This document shows, piece after piece, positions 44,301 to 52,046 of a DNA stretch of 52,046 nucleotides. Both the position numbers and the translations under genes were made by a program. The notes under the pieces were generated by a model that worked only from the letters and a program-made list of their open reading frames with translations, ran no database searches and was not told where the DNA came from. The stretch's first letter is position 1; each line of letters opens with the position of its first letter. Origin of the DNA: Acidobacteriota bacterium (GTDB taxonomy: Bacteria; Acidobacteriota; Vicinamibacteria; Vicinamibacterales; CAVVIG01); contig QHWJ01000360.1 of the NCBI GenBank assembly GCA_003222535.1, positions 1-52,046 on the forward strand. The letters run 5' to 3'.

Positions 44301-45219
44301 CGGCTTCGTGCTGTTCAGCCTGCTGGGTGCGGCGCTCGGCTACTGGATGGCGGAGCGGATCGCGGATCCCGTGAACCGGCTCACACGCGCCACACGGCGC
44401 ATCGCGCGCGGCGACCTCGACGCGCGGATCGCCGCGACGTCCTCCGACGAGCTCGGCCGGCTGGTCGGGGACTTCAACCGGATGGCGGAGGACCTGAAGC
44501 GGCAGCGCACCGAGCTCGAACGGACGCAACGGCTCGAGGCGTGGGCCGACATGGCGCGACAGGTGGCGCATGACATCAAGAATCCGCTCACGCCCATTCA
44601 GCTCTCGGCCGAGCACGCGCTGCGCGTGAACAGCGACCGCGGCCGCCCGTTGTCGCCGGTGCTCGACGACTGCGTCAATGCCATCCTCTCGCAGGTGAAG
44701 CTGCTCCGCCAGATCGCCGCGGAGTTCTCGAGCTTCGCGTCATCACCGACTCCGCGGCCGGAGTCGTCGTCGGTGTCGGCGTTGATCGAAGAGGTCGTCG
44801 AGCCGTACCGGAGCGGGCTTGCCAGTCGCGTGGCGATCGACGTGCAGGCGCCGGCGGACCTGCCCGCACTGACCATCGACCGCACGCTCTTCGCTCGCGC
44901 GCTGACCAATGTGATCGAGAACGCATTGCACGCGATGCCGGGCCTGGGACATTTGACGATCGCGGTACGGCCCGGCGCGGCCGTCCTCGCCGGCTCCAGA
45001 CGGGCGGTGCTCGTCGTCGAGATCACGGACACCGGCGTGGGCATGGATCAGGAAGCGCTCGACCGGATCTTCGAGCCGTACTTCTCCACGAAGGCGACCG
45101 GCACCGGCCTGGGACTCACGATCGCCAGGCGCAACGTGGAGTTGAACGGCGGCACGATCGACGTCCGCAGCGGGCGCGGGATCGGGACGACGGTGACCAT
45201 CACGCTTCCCGTGACGTAA
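41341..45219 (+). CDS. Very large NtrY-like sensor histidine kinase
   Basis: 1292 residues. An N-terminal helix and periplasmic domain (about 1-235) precede a block of about eight membrane helices (about 237-515). A second extracytoplasmic domain (about 520-765) and further helices (about 765-840) follow, then another sensor segment (about 840-985) and a last helix. The HAMP domain lies at about 1000-1056. The kinase core has the phospho-His in RQVAHDIKNPLTPIQLS (about residue 1077), the N box NVIENALHAM, G1 DTGVGM, F box EPYFSTK and G2 GTGLGLTIAR. No response regulator is adjacent. The start is TTG 41341 or GTG 41347; neither has a good ribosome site. Confidence 0.88.
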   Translation: MTVSFILRIVRVGVPAALVVGLTGWGLERARFGPSDESALSRVEAELRDRLDTDAATLGTIAMRIAGEPETVRTTSRDQAAVKRLFDIVAAAMPADEPGRTGITVYDAIGEPIAWAGRVSDLLKERVQGPATLLIAPGTLGPHLIRIDPVSSEGVRRAVVVVERTLGTVQGAPGLSDTFALPTSLAPVTLRARASVAPAPPRAFTFVVAARDGGFVLEAEVPPAALAAARAHWRQVTRAAMLGVVAGTLLLCTGPIIDRRRQTREVSRFLATTALLIVVLVGVRVMLYFALTPIAPTSAPTPFDLLLTTLTMATVVWLVLDLTERRRFARPRPRMLASTAGAATAVAAGYFAAGLANLWLLWGYERVLRRVVADTNLDLLHFSLHPVSASRLAVEFALVLLHAAVIWGAAAIIRVPAAAWRAPRVPSWRVTAASAWLAGALAATTVGRFVGPPVPLGPLWVALIVAGASASALARVGGRMRRVSQSARLAVFFLALLAPAFAMYPSLLAHATEAKERLVATEFGPQAANLREDLQRRLTRAVEQIDAIPSLDDLLRFDVPAPTRDPTRAFVVWSRTDLATFRLTSAVELYGPDGRLVSRFASLPEYATTPFRAPGCTWDQLFEEVSPFGSSERHVLRTGRGVCVRGRLVGSIVVRVMLDYRTLPFISSQSPYLESLRPNREAPPEGVSGRDVEFVVYGWSRAPIFESGTRVWTLPDAVFQRLIESRAQFWATLDRDDEAFRVYFQSDRGGIYALGYPVISWTGHLINLAELVMLAAALYVALLAAWTLAGALTLRTAPSGGALLREVRSSFYHKLFLAFLAGAVVPVFILAIFTRTYVATQLLAGAEEAAARTVTTAQRLVEDYAGLQQRRAAALGAIDDQLMVLVRRAIDEDVNLFDRSHLQATSARDLFASQLLSMRTPAAVYRAILLERLPAFVGEERVGDFPYRVAAAPVRASGRQGIVTVALTNRQQEIEQQIDELDRRVLSGFVLFSLLGAALGYWMAERIADPVNRLTRATRRIARGDLDARIAATSSDELGRLVGDFNRMAEDLKRQRTELERTQRLEAWADMARQVAHDIKNPLTPIQLSAEHALRVNSDRGRPLSPVLDDCVNAILSQVKLLRQIAAEFSSFASSPTPRPESSSVSALIEEVVEPYRSGLASRVAIDVQAPADLPALTIDRTLFARALTNVIENALHAMPGLGHLTIAVRPGAAVLAGSRRAVLVVEITDTGVGMDQEALDRIFEPYFSTKATGTGLGLTIARRNVELNGGTIDVRSGRGIGTTVTITLPVT

Positions 45220-45242
45220 ACACGTTGGTCTGCAAACGTGCA

Positions 45243-45285
45243 GGTCGGTTGTGGGGCGACGTTTTTCAGGGTCGGTTGTGGGGCG
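45243..45285. repeat. Short direct repeat after the kinase gene
   Basis: GGTCGGTTGTGGGGCG occurs at 45243-45258 and again at 45270-45285, separated by ACGTTTTTCAG. The pair lies between the convergent kinase and pssA genes. No inverted partner is visible; the T-run may help termination on the plus strand. Confidence 0.6.
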
Positions 45286-45308
45286 GCTCGCGCGACGCGA
45301 ACCTTCTG

Positions 45309-46142
45309 TCAGCCCGCGGCGCTGTCGCGCTGGTTGGAGGCCGCGAGCGGATCCACGTCCACGGCGGCGCGTCCGTCGCGGCGCTTGAGGCGAGAGATCG
45401 CCAGACCGATGAACGCGGACGCGAGATAGCCGTACGCGATCACGACGAGCATGACCTGTGGATGCGTGGCAATCAGGATGATGCCGGCGGCAATGAAGAG
45501 GAGAACCGTGTACGGCCGGCGCTTCTGCGAGTCGAGCGTCTTGAAGCTGCGGAATCTGATCGTGCTGACCATCAGCACCGCCGGCACCAGGACCATGGCG
45601 AGCGCCGGCAGCGCCGCGCGGTAGTCGTACAGTCCCGCGGGGTACGCGAACACGGTCGCGGCCGGGATGGCGGCCGCCGCCGGGCTGGGCATCCCGACGA
45701 AGTACCGCTTGTCGCCGCCACCCGCGCTTTGCACGTTGAAGCGCGCGAGCCGCATCGCGGCGGCCGCGACGAACAGAAAGCCGGCGGCCCACCCCAGGCG
45801 CCCCAGCGACGAGAGCCCCCAGGCAAACGACAGGAGTGCCGGCGCCATGCCGAACGAGATGATGTCGGCCAGCGAATCGAATTCCAGGCCGAACGCGCTG
45901 GTGGTGCCGGTGAGCCGCGCGATGCGGCCGTCCAGCATGTCGAGCACGACGGCGATCCCGATGAACGGCGCCGCGGTCTCGTACGCCCCGCGCATGGCGT
46001 ACACGACGCATGCGTATCCGCAAAACATGTTGCCCATCGTCAACAGGCTGGGCAGCAGGTAAACGCCCCGGCGGAATCGGTGGCGGGGACGGTCGGCCGC
46101 CCTCCGCAGAAACCTCAACCTGCCTTCAGTGTGATCGAGCAT
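45309..46142 (-). CDS. pssA: CDP-diacylglycerol-serine O-phosphatidyltransferase
   Basis: 277 residues, an integral membrane enzyme with about eight helices. The CDP-alcohol phosphotransferase motif DG-x2-AR-x8-G-x3-D-x3-D is complete in DMLDGRIARLTGTT through FGLEFDSLADIISFG. It makes phosphatidylserine, the substrate of Psd, whose gene is 34 bases upstream on the same strand. Together they give phosphatidylethanolamine. Type II enzymes of this size are typical outside enterobacteria. The C-terminal 25 residues are a charged cytoplasmic tail. Confidence 0.93.
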   Translation of the reverse strand: MLDHTEGRLRFLRRAADRPRHRFRRGVYLLPSLLTMGNMFCGYACVVYAMRGAYETAAPFIGIAVVLDMLDGRIARLTGTTSAFGLEFDSLADIISFGMAPALLSFAWGLSSLGRLGWAAGFLFVAAAAMRLARFNVQSAGGGDKRYFVGMPSPAAAAIPAATVFAYPAGLYDYRAALPALAMVLVPAVLMVSTIRFRSFKTLDSQKRRPYTVLLFIAAGIILIATHPQVMLVVIAYGYLASAFIGLAISRLKRRDGRAAVDVDPLAASNQRDSAAG

Positions 46143-46176
46143 GGTTCAGCGGGCACGTCCTCGAGGCCTGCCCCCG

Positions 46177-46806
46177 TCAGTCTAGCATCGCGACGACGGT
46201 TTCGCCGCCGCGGACCATCTGCCCGACCTCGACCTTGACGATCGCGGTCGGCGGCACGAACACGTCCATCCGCGAGCCGAATTTCATGATCCCGAACCGC
46301 TCGCCCGCGCGCACATCGGCGCCGGCCTTCACGCGACACACGACGCGGCGCGCGAGGACGCCGACAATCTGGCGCGCGACGATCGGCTGACCGTGATGAT
46401 CGATCCAGACCTCGCTGCGCTCGTTGGCCGTCGCGGCGTCGTCGCGGTATGCGGGGAGAAACCGGCCGGGCCGGTAGACGACACGCGTCACGCGGCCGGA
46501 TGCCGGTATGCGATTCACGTGCACGTCCATCGGCGAGAGAAAAATGCTGATCTGCAGCCACGCGCCCGGGGGCGCCGCGTCGGCCAGCGCCGGACCGGCC
46601 ACGAGCACCCGGCCATCCGCCGGCGACAGCACGTTGTGCTCGTCGACTGGAGACACGCGCTCTGGGTCCCGAAAGAAAAAGGCGAAGAACAGACCGAACA
46701 CGACCAGGGGGATCGCCCACGCCGACGACACCGTCGAGCCGGCGATCAACGCGAGCAACAAGGCGCCGCCGATAAACGGCAGACCATCGGGATCGAGGCG
46801 CATCAC
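46177..46806 (-). CDS. psd: Phosphatidylserine decarboxylase, short form
   Basis: 209 residues of the short, archaeal-type class. A membrane segment (about 12-46) precedes FRDPER and the conserved VLSPADGRVLVAG, the SPMDVHVNRIPASG motif, and the self-cleavage site Gly177-Ser178 in IMKFGSRMDVF, where serine becomes the pyruvoyl group. It decarboxylates phosphatidylserine to phosphatidylethanolamine. It is encoded just upstream of pssA in the same direction. The ATG at 46806 fits the family length. Confidence 0.93.
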   Translation of the reverse strand: MMRLDPDGLPFIGGALLLALIAGSTVSSAWAIPLVVFGLFFAFFFRDPERVSPVDEHNVLSPADGRVLVAGPALADAAPPGAWLQISIFLSPMDVHVNRIPASGRVTRVVYRPGRFLPAYRDDAATANERSEVWIDHHGQPIVARQIVGVLARRVVCRVKAGADVRAGERFGIMKFGSRMDVFVPPTAIVKVEVGQMVRGGETVVAMLD

Positions 46807-46828
46807 CGCATCACCGATGAGATGGAAA

Positions 46829-46855
46829 GCGGGCGCGGCTGCGAGGCGCGCCCGC
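46829..46855 (-). terminator. Possible terminator downstream of the DUF465 gene
   Basis: A nine-base GC stem, GCGGGCGCG at 46829-46837 and CGCGCCCGC at 46847-46855, with a nine-base loop. On the minus strand it is followed by TTTCC, a weak U-tract. It stands between the DUF465 stop (46871) and the psd start (46806), and could separate the two. Confidence 0.35.
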
Positions 46856-46870
46856 GGAGGATGCGCCGCG

Positions 46871-47107
46871 TTACCCGTGCAAGTGGTCCTGACGATGACG
46901 CCGCAGGATGTTCTCCATACGGTCCTTGAGCTGGAGCTTTTTCTTCTTGAGGGTGACTTCTTCGAGCTGTTCGAATTCGGAGAGGTAATGCTTGACGGTC
47001 AGTTCGTGCAGGCGATCTTCGAGCTCGTGGTGCTTCGCCGCAAGTTGATGGAACTCCTCGTCGGTCCTCAGCAACTCATCCTTGGGATCATGCGGCTGTG
47101 CATTCAT
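46871..47107 (-). CDS. DUF465 family small coiled-coil protein (YdcH-like)
   Basis: 78 residues, mostly helical and charged: DEEFHQLAAKHHELEDRLHE, then a lysine-rich run near TLKKKKLQLKDRMENIL. This matches the DUF465/YdcH family of unknown function. The ATG at 47107 is chosen because AAGGAGG (47113-47119) stands five bases before it, the strongest ribosome site in the window. It is transcribed in the same direction as psd-pssA and rimI. Confidence 0.85.
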   Translation of the reverse strand: MNAQPHDPKDELLRTDEEFHQLAAKHHELEDRLHELTVKHYLSEFEQLEEVTLKKKKLQLKDRMENILRRHRQDHLHG

Positions 47108-47219
47108 CGTCGCCTCCTTGGACATCGATTAAACGGGGGATTCTCGAGCGGTGCGTAGGCCCGTGGGGCAGCATGTTACGCGGCGTGTCCACCGAACGTA
47201 CCACAACCTCCACGCCGTT

Positions 47220-47696
47220 TCAAGGTGGCTGATGGGCGTGTCCCAGATTCTCGCGGCACAGGATCAGCGCGTCCTCGACCGGCTTCGTGTAGTAAGCACG
47301 CCGGACGCTGGCGATCGAGAACCCGAAGCGCTCGTAGAGCAGCCGGGCGGCGTCGTTGGACCGCCTTACCTCGAGTGTGGCGCGCTGCGCGCCGAGCGCG
47401 GTGCCTTCCTTGATGACCCGCCCCAGGAGGGACGCGGCGACGCCGGCGCGGCGGAACTCCGGCAAGACCGCCAGATTGTTGATGTGCAGCTCGTCGAGCA
47501 CGAGCCAGAACGAGCAGAACCCGGCCACGCGGCCGTTGTCGTCTTTCGCGACAAAACAGAACGAGATGCCCTTGTTCTCGAGCTCCGCGAGATACATCTC
47601 ACGCGACCACGGATTGCTGAACGACGCTTCCTCGACGACGAGAACCGCGTTGATCTCCTCGGGGGACGATAACGGTTCGATAACCCACGGTTTCAT
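47220..47696 (-). CDS. rimI: Ribosomal-protein-alanine N-acetyltransferase RimI
   Basis: 158 residues, GNAT fold. The conserved stretch EEASFSNPWSREMYLAEL, the strand FWLVLDELHINNLAVLP and the acetyl-CoA loop RRAGVAASLLGRVI, followed by LEVRRSNDAARLLYERFGF, match RimI. It acetylates the N-terminus of ribosomal protein S18 in E. coli. It directly follows tsaB, the common pairing. The ATG at 47696 is preferred; the upstream frame adds a repeat-like RDTEGKTPSA. Confidence 0.92.
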   Translation of the reverse strand: MKPWVIEPLSSPEEINAVLVVEEASFSNPWSREMYLAELENKGISFCFVAKDDNGRVAGFCSFWLVLDELHINNLAVLPEFRRAGVAASLLGRVIKEGTALGAQRATLEVRRSNDAARLLYERFGFSIASVRRAYYTKPVEDALILCRENLGHAHQPP

Positions 47697-47741
47697 CGCT
47701 GACGGTGTCTTTCCTTCAGTGTCTCTCGCGTCCATCTGTCG

Positions 47742-48458
47742 CTACCGTGGTTTTTGGTCTCTGGCAATCTCCGCATCGGGACGTCGCACATACAAGGGTC
47801 GCACACCGCCGGGCTCGACCGATTCCGACTGTCGCGCGATCGCCAGCCGTCCAATCGCCCCTGCCAGAGGTGGCGGCGGGATGATGCGCGCCCTGGTGAC
47901 GGCTCCGACCACAACGGCCGCGTACATGACCGCGCCGTCGCCGATGAACACGGTCGGCAGCCGGTCGAGCTCGGCGACCCACCGCGCCATCGTCGCGGCC
48001 GCGTCGCCGACGGTTGGCGCCTCAACGTGGACGAGCCGTTCCCTGCTGAACGCCGGCGCACCCGTCACCCGGTACACCGCAGAGAACACGTCCCGGCGGT
48101 GCGCGTCCATCCAGGCCGCGACGAGCGTCCCGGGCAACACGTCGAGGCTTCCGAGCTCGGCCAGCGCGTCGAGCGCAGAAACACCGACGATTCGACGATG
48201 GTGCACGAACGCGAGCCCCTGGACGGTCGCAATGCCGATCCGCAGCCCCGTGAACGACCCGGGACCGGAAGCCACTCCGTAGAGATCGACCTCTGACAGC
48301 GCGAGCCGGTTGCCGTCGGCGATCGACGTGATCTCGCCGGGCAGCCGCTCCGCGTGCGTGCGCGCGGCATCGCCGCCCCGCTCGTCGACGACTCGATTGT
48401 CTTCGACCAGCGCGACGCTTCCGGCGCGCGTCGTCGTGTCCAGCGCAAGCACGCGCAT
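47742..48458 (-). CDS. tsaB: tRNA threonylcarbamoyladenosine biosynthesis protein TsaB
   Basis: 238 residues. The ASKHA-type N-terminus MRVLALDTTTRAGSVAL is followed by HAERLPGEI and the family signature VASGPGSFTGLRIGIATVQG. TsaB scaffolds TsaD and TsaE in making t6A at tRNA position 37. The ATG at 48458 gives the canonical start; the longer frame to 48494 adds an unrelated tail. It is divergent from mutS, with a structured 150-base gap between them. Confidence 0.93.
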   Translation of the reverse strand: MRVLALDTTTRAGSVALVEDNRVVDERGGDAARTHAERLPGEITSIADGNRLALSEVDLYGVASGPGSFTGLRIGIATVQGLAFVHHRRIVGVSALDALAELGSLDVLPGTLVAAWMDAHRRDVFSAVYRVTGAPAFSRERLVHVEAPTVGDAAATMARWVAELDRLPTVFIGDGAVMYAAVVVGAVTRARIIPPPPLAGAIGRLAIARQSESVEPGGVRPLYVRRPDAEIARDQKPR

Positions 48459-48528
48459 CGCAGCAGTGTCCCGTCCCCGTGGGTCGATGCGCAACTCCCG
48501 GGCGCGGCGCCCGGATGGCAGGGCGCTG

Positions 48529-48592
48529 GTAACGAAGATTCGCGTACCGAGGGCTCGGCATGACTCGGCGGTTTGAGGCGAAGCTTCGTTAC
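48529..48592. repeat. Near-perfect 15-bp inverted repeat upstream of mutS
   Basis: GTAACGAAGATTCGC (48529-48543) pairs with GCGAAGCTTCGTTAC (48578-48592), 14 of 15 positions complementary. The loop of 34 bases contains a second small stem CCGAG-GG-CTCGG. It lies 16 bases before the mutS ATG and within the divergent tsaB/mutS promoter region. A further GC palindrome is at 48498-48514. It could be an operator or an mRNA leader hairpin. Confidence 0.75.
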
Positions 48593-48608
48593 ATTAGACT
48601 TTAAGTGT

Positions 48609-51257
48609 ATGTCAGCGCCGGTGACACCCGCGATGCGGCAGTACCTGGACGTCAAGCAGCTGCATCGCGATGCCATCCTCCTCTTCCGGATGGGCGACTT
48701 CTACGAGATGTTCTACGAAGACGCCCTCGTCGCCGCGCGCGCGCTCGAGATCACGCTCACCTCGCGATCGAAGGATGCGAATGGCGGCGGGATCCCGATG
48801 TGCGGCGTCCCGTTTCACGCCGTCGATGGCTACATCGGACGGCTGGTGAAAAAGGGGTTCCGCGTCGCGATCTGCGATCAGGTCGAGGACCCGCGCAAGG
48901 CGAAGGGCCTCGTCAGACGCGAAGTCGTCCGCGTCGTCTCGCCCGGCACGTTGACCGATGCCAGCTATCTCGACGCGCGCGAGCCGGCATTTCTGATGTC
49001 GATCGCGCCGGCAGGTGTCGCGCGAGGCGCTCAGACGGGCGATACCATCGGCGTCGCGCTCCTCGATTTGTCCACGGGAGAATTCAGCGCGGCCGAGTAC
49101 ACGGGCGTGGACGGCATGCAGGCGCTCGCGGACGAGATCGCCGTCCTCAAACCCCGCGAGATTGTCGTCCCCGCGCTCGATCGCCGCCGAGCGGCCGCCG
49201 CGATTCCTCCGATCGCGGCGTCCGGTCTGCAGACGACGCCGGTGGACGGCTGGACGTTCGAGCCGGAGTCCGCGCGGCGGACGCTCCTCGATCAGCTCCG
49301 CGCGGGAGCTCTCGAAGGGTTCGGCCTCGACGGCCACCCGGCCGCCGTCGCCGCCGCCGGCGCGCTGGTCCACCACCTCCGAGTGACGCAAAAAGTCGAC
49401 CTCGCGCACGTCCGCTCGATCGCGTACCGCCAGCGCGCCGACTCGCTCCTCGTCGATCCGACGACGCTGAAGCATCTGGAGATCCTCGAGGGGTCCGACG
49501 GCGGGCGCGACGGATCGCTGCTCGACGAGCTGGACCGCACGATCACGGCCGTGGCCAGCCGTCTGCTGCGGTCGTGGCTGCTCCGCCCGCTCGTGGCGCT
49601 GGAGGCGATTCGGGATCGGCTCGACGCCGTGGAGGAGCTGGCGTTCCGGACGACCGAGCGCGGCAGGTTTCGCGACGCGATCAAGGCCGTGCAGGATCTC
49701 GAGCGGCTCGTGGCGCGGGCCGCGCTCGGCACGGCGGGGCCCCGCGATCTCGCCGGCCTGCAGCGTTCGCTGGCGGCGATCCCCCGCGTCCGCACCGTGC
49801 TCTCCGAGCTTCAGGCGCCGCTGGTCTGCTCGCTCGTCGCCGGGCTCGACGACCTGTCGGACATTCGCGCCACGATCGAATCCACCCTGATCGACGAGCC
49901 GCCGGTCCTGGCGCGGGACGGCGGCTTCGCCCGGCAAGGCGTGGACCGGGAGCTCGACGACCTGCGCGCGATCAGCCGATCGGGCAAGCAGGTGATCGCC
50001 GAAATGGAAGAGCGCGAGCGCGCGCGCACCGGCATCGGTTCGCTGAAGGTCCGCTACAACCGCGTCTTCGGCTACTACATCGAGATCTCGAAATCGCATC
50101 TGCACGCCGTGCCGGCGGATTACCAGCGCAAGCAGACGATCGCCGGCGGCGAACGGTTCATCATGCCGGCGCTCAAGGACTACGAAGAGAAAGTGCTCGG
50201 CGCCGACGAGCGCATCCTCGAGCGCGAGCTGGAGATCTTCGAGCGGCTGCGGGCCACCGTCGCCGCGGAAGCGCCACGGATCCAGGCGACGGCGCGCGCG
50301 CTCGCGTCACTCGACGTGCTGGCCGCGCTCGCGGAAGACGCCGCGGTCAACAACTACACCAAGCCGCACGTCCACGACGGCGACGAGCTCGTCGCGGTCG
50401 ACGCGCGCCACCCGGTGGTCGAACGCCGGACCTCCCCGGGCGGCGGGTTCGTGCCGAACGACATCACGCTGAACGGCACCAGCTGTCAGCTCGTGGTCCT
50501 GACGGGGCCGAACATGGGCGGCAAGTCCACGTATCTCCGCCAGACGGCGCTGCTCTGCGTGATGGCGCAGATCGGGTCGTTCGTGCCGGCGCGCGAGGCC
50601 AAAGTGCCGCTCATCGACCGCATCTTCGCGCGCGTCGGCGCATCCGACAACATCGCGCGCGGCCATTCGACGTTCATGGTCGAGATGCAGGAAACCGCCA
50701 ATATCCTTCACACGGCGACGTCGCGCAGCCTCGTCGTGCTCGACGAGATCGGCCGTGGCACGGCCACCTTCGACGGCCTCAGCATCGCGTGGGCCGTGGC
50801 GGAGTTTCTCGCCTCCAACCCGAAGATGCGCCCGAAGACGCTCTTCGCGACCCACTATCACGAGCTGACCGACCTCGCCGACGCCACGCCCGGCGTGGTG
50901 AACTGCCACGTCGCCGCCCGCGAGTGGAAGGACGACATCATCTTTCTGCACAAGATCGTCGCGGGACGGTCGGACCGGAGTTACGGCATCCAGGTCGCCC
51001 GGCTGGCCGGTCTGCCACGCGCCGTCATCGAGCGGGCGCGCGAGATCCTCGGCGCGCTCGAGCGCGACGAGCTCACGCGCGGCGGCCGGCCGTCGGTCAG
51101 CGGGACGCCGTCCGATCCACAGCGCCAGCTGGGGTTGTTTCAGGCGCCCGGCGGCCACGACGATCGGCTGCGCGACAGGCTCGCCGCGGTCGATGTCGAT
51201 CACATGACGCCGATGGAAGCGCTCGCGCTGCTCGCCGAGCTCAAACAGACGTTATGA
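48609..51257 (+). CDS. mutS: DNA mismatch repair protein MutS
   Basis: 882 residues. The mismatch-recognition motif is LLFRMGDFYEMFYEDA (Phe-x-Glu), and the connector, core and clamp domains follow. The ATPase has Walker A GPNMGGKSTYLRQ, RVGASDNIARGHSTFMVEM, Walker B LVVLDEIGRGTATFDG and FATHYHELT. The C-terminal QLGLFQ is a beta-clamp-binding motif. The ATG at 48609 fits MSAPVTPAMRQYLDVK, the usual family opening. The stop overlaps the next start by four bases (ATGA). Confidence 0.97.
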   Translation: MSAPVTPAMRQYLDVKQLHRDAILLFRMGDFYEMFYEDALVAARALEITLTSRSKDANGGGIPMCGVPFHAVDGYIGRLVKKGFRVAICDQVEDPRKAKGLVRREVVRVVSPGTLTDASYLDAREPAFLMSIAPAGVARGAQTGDTIGVALLDLSTGEFSAAEYTGVDGMQALADEIAVLKPREIVVPALDRRRAAAAIPPIAASGLQTTPVDGWTFEPESARRTLLDQLRAGALEGFGLDGHPAAVAAAGALVHHLRVTQKVDLAHVRSIAYRQRADSLLVDPTTLKHLEILEGSDGGRDGSLLDELDRTITAVASRLLRSWLLRPLVALEAIRDRLDAVEELAFRTTERGRFRDAIKAVQDLERLVARAALGTAGPRDLAGLQRSLAAIPRVRTVLSELQAPLVCSLVAGLDDLSDIRATIESTLIDEPPVLARDGGFARQGVDRELDDLRAISRSGKQVIAEMEERERARTGIGSLKVRYNRVFGYYIEISKSHLHAVPADYQRKQTIAGGERFIMPALKDYEEKVLGADERILERELEIFERLRATVAAEAPRIQATARALASLDVLAALAEDAAVNNYTKPHVHDGDELVAVDARHPVVERRTSPGGGFVPNDITLNGTSCQLVVLTGPNMGGKSTYLRQTALLCVMAQIGSFVPAREAKVPLIDRIFARVGASDNIARGHSTFMVEMQETANILHTATSRSLVVLDEIGRGTATFDGLSIAWAVAEFLASNPKMRPKTLFATHYHELTDLADATPGVVNCHVAAREWKDDIIFLHKIVAGRSDRSYGIQVARLAGLPRAVIERAREILGALERDELTRGGRPSVSGTPSDPQRQLGLFQAPGGHDDRLRDRLAAVDVDHMTPMEALALLAELKQTL

Positions 51258-52046
51258 GCGCCAAGCCCGCCGTTCGCAGGCGCGACGTCCTGACGTCGCT
51301 GGGCCAGCCGAAGGTGGCGGTGATGCTCATGCTCGGCTTCTCGTCGGGCCTGCCGTTCTTTCTGAGCGGCAACACGCTCGGCTACTGGCTGCGCGACGCC
51401 GGCACCACTCTGGCGGCGATCGGCTTCCTGTCGTGGGTCGGGCTCGCCTATTCGCTGAAGTTCCTGTGGGCGCCGATCGTCGATCGGGTCGACGCGCCGC
51501 TGTTCGGCCGCCTCGGGCGCCGGCGCGGCTGGATGATGGTCAGCCAGATCTTCGTCGCGCTCGGATTGACGGCCCTCTCCGTGATTGGGCTCAGCGCCGG
51601 TCTGGCCACGGTCGGCACCTTCGCGCTCGTCGTCGCCTTCTCGTCTTCTACGCAGGACATCGTCGTGGACGCGTGGCGAATCGAAGCCGCGAGCGACTCG
51701 GACGAGCTCGGGCTGCTGTCCTCGGCCTATCAGCTTGGCTACCGCGCCGCGATCATCGTCACCGACGCGTTCATTCTGATCTCGGCGAGCCACTTCGGCT
51801 GGCGGATCTCGTACGCGGCGATGGCTGTGCTCATGGGGCTCGGGGTCTGCGCCAGCATGGTGGCGATTGAGCCGGCGCGCGCGACGCGCGCCTTCGCATC
51901 GAAGGCCGAAACGCCGCTCTGGAGCGGGCGCGGGTTCTTCGACGCCGTGATCGGCCCGTTCACGGAATTCTTCCGGATGTACGGTTGGCTCGCGCTGCTG
52001 ATGCTCGCGATGATCAGCTTCTACCAGCTGCCGGAGTTCGTGATGG
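51254..52046 (+). CDS. AmpG-like MFS permease (3' end outside window)
   Basis: 264 codons are visible and the frame is open to the last base. Membrane helices alternate with short loops. LGFSSGLPFFLSGNTLGYWL and SSTQDIVVDAWRIEA correspond to the first helix and the QDIV-D-A-R motif of AmpG, the importer of anhydromuropeptides used in peptidoglycan recycling. GRRRGWM in the loop after helix three is the MFS motif region. The ATG overlaps the mutS stop. Only the N-terminal half is present, so the assignment rests on that. Confidence 0.85.
   Translation, partial: MSAKPAVRRRDVLTSLGQPKVAVMLMLGFSSGLPFFLSGNTLGYWLRDAGTTLAAIGFLSWVGLAYSLKFLWAPIVDRVDAPLFGRLGRRRGWMMVSQIFVALGLTALSVIGLSAGLATVGTFALVVAFSSSTQDIVVDAWRIEAASDSDELGLLSSAYQLGYRAAIIVTDAFILISASHFGWRISYAAMAVLMGLGVCASMVAIEPARATRAFASKAETPLWSGRGFFDAVIGPFTEFFRMYGWLALLMLAMISFYQLPEFVM

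Overview
The window is a GC-rich, densely coded bacterial chromosome segment made almost entirely of conserved housekeeping genes. It has LPS export genes (lptFG, lptCA, lptB), a Tol-Pal envelope system, a sigma-54/HPF/HprK/RapZ/incomplete-PTS block, and the order recN-miaB-bfn-parA-parB. Together these point to a diderm, most likely an Acidobacteriota lineage such as Vicinamibacteria. That placement is inferred from gene order and protein flavour, not from a search. No rRNA, tRNA, CRISPR array, prophage or classical insertion sequence was found.

Layout. 1-3768 (+): the 3' part of xerD, then metK and an exported PHP-domain protein. 3844-8440: an lptF-lptG fusion (-) divergent from a GH57 glycosidase (+). 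8561-13845 (-): recN-miaB-bfn-parA-parB. 13880-18707 (+): tolQ-tolR-tolA/tonB-tolB-pal-cpoB behind a recognisable promoter; the start codons overlap the preceding stops as far as tolB, and pal appears broken. 18708-19156: the only long gene-free stretch, full of inverted repeats. 19157-19690: an ssb with a four-cysteine insertion. 19774-31853 (-): recJ, lptCA, lptB, rpoN, hpf, hprK, rapZ, EIIA-Man, HPr, EI and a cupin. 32009-32398 (+): a lower-GC GxxExxY nuclease-like gene between short-period repeats. 32499-38870 (-): guaA, dnaE, accA. 38906-45219: a PQQ-type propeller protein (+), a polytopic membrane protein (-) and a very large NtrY-like histidine kinase (+). 45309-48458 (-): tsaB, rimI, DUF465, psd, pssA. 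48609-52046 (+): mutS and a truncated ampG-like permease.

How the genes work together. EI, HPr and EIIA-Man lie with HprK, RapZ and RpoN but without a sugar-transporting EIIB/EIIC, so they probably form a regulatory phosphorelay rather than an uptake system; HPr keeps both His15 and Ser46. LptB, LptCA and LptFG would form the LPS export machine with two of its usual separate parts fused. Psd and PssA make phosphatidylethanolamine.

The most unusual signal is not a gene. About ten intergenic gaps hold short tandem arrays with periods of 7, 8, 9 or 24 bases. Many contain a run of a unit followed by a run of its reverse complement. The unit differs from gap to gap, but the architecture is shared, and the arrays sit tightly against stop codons or run into coding ends (recN/miaB, cupin). 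The GxxExxY gene is enclosed by two such arrays in opposite orientation. Other points worth a second look are the SSB zinc-ribbon-like insertion, a 15-residue tandem repeat fused to the front of RapZ, and the frame break in pal.
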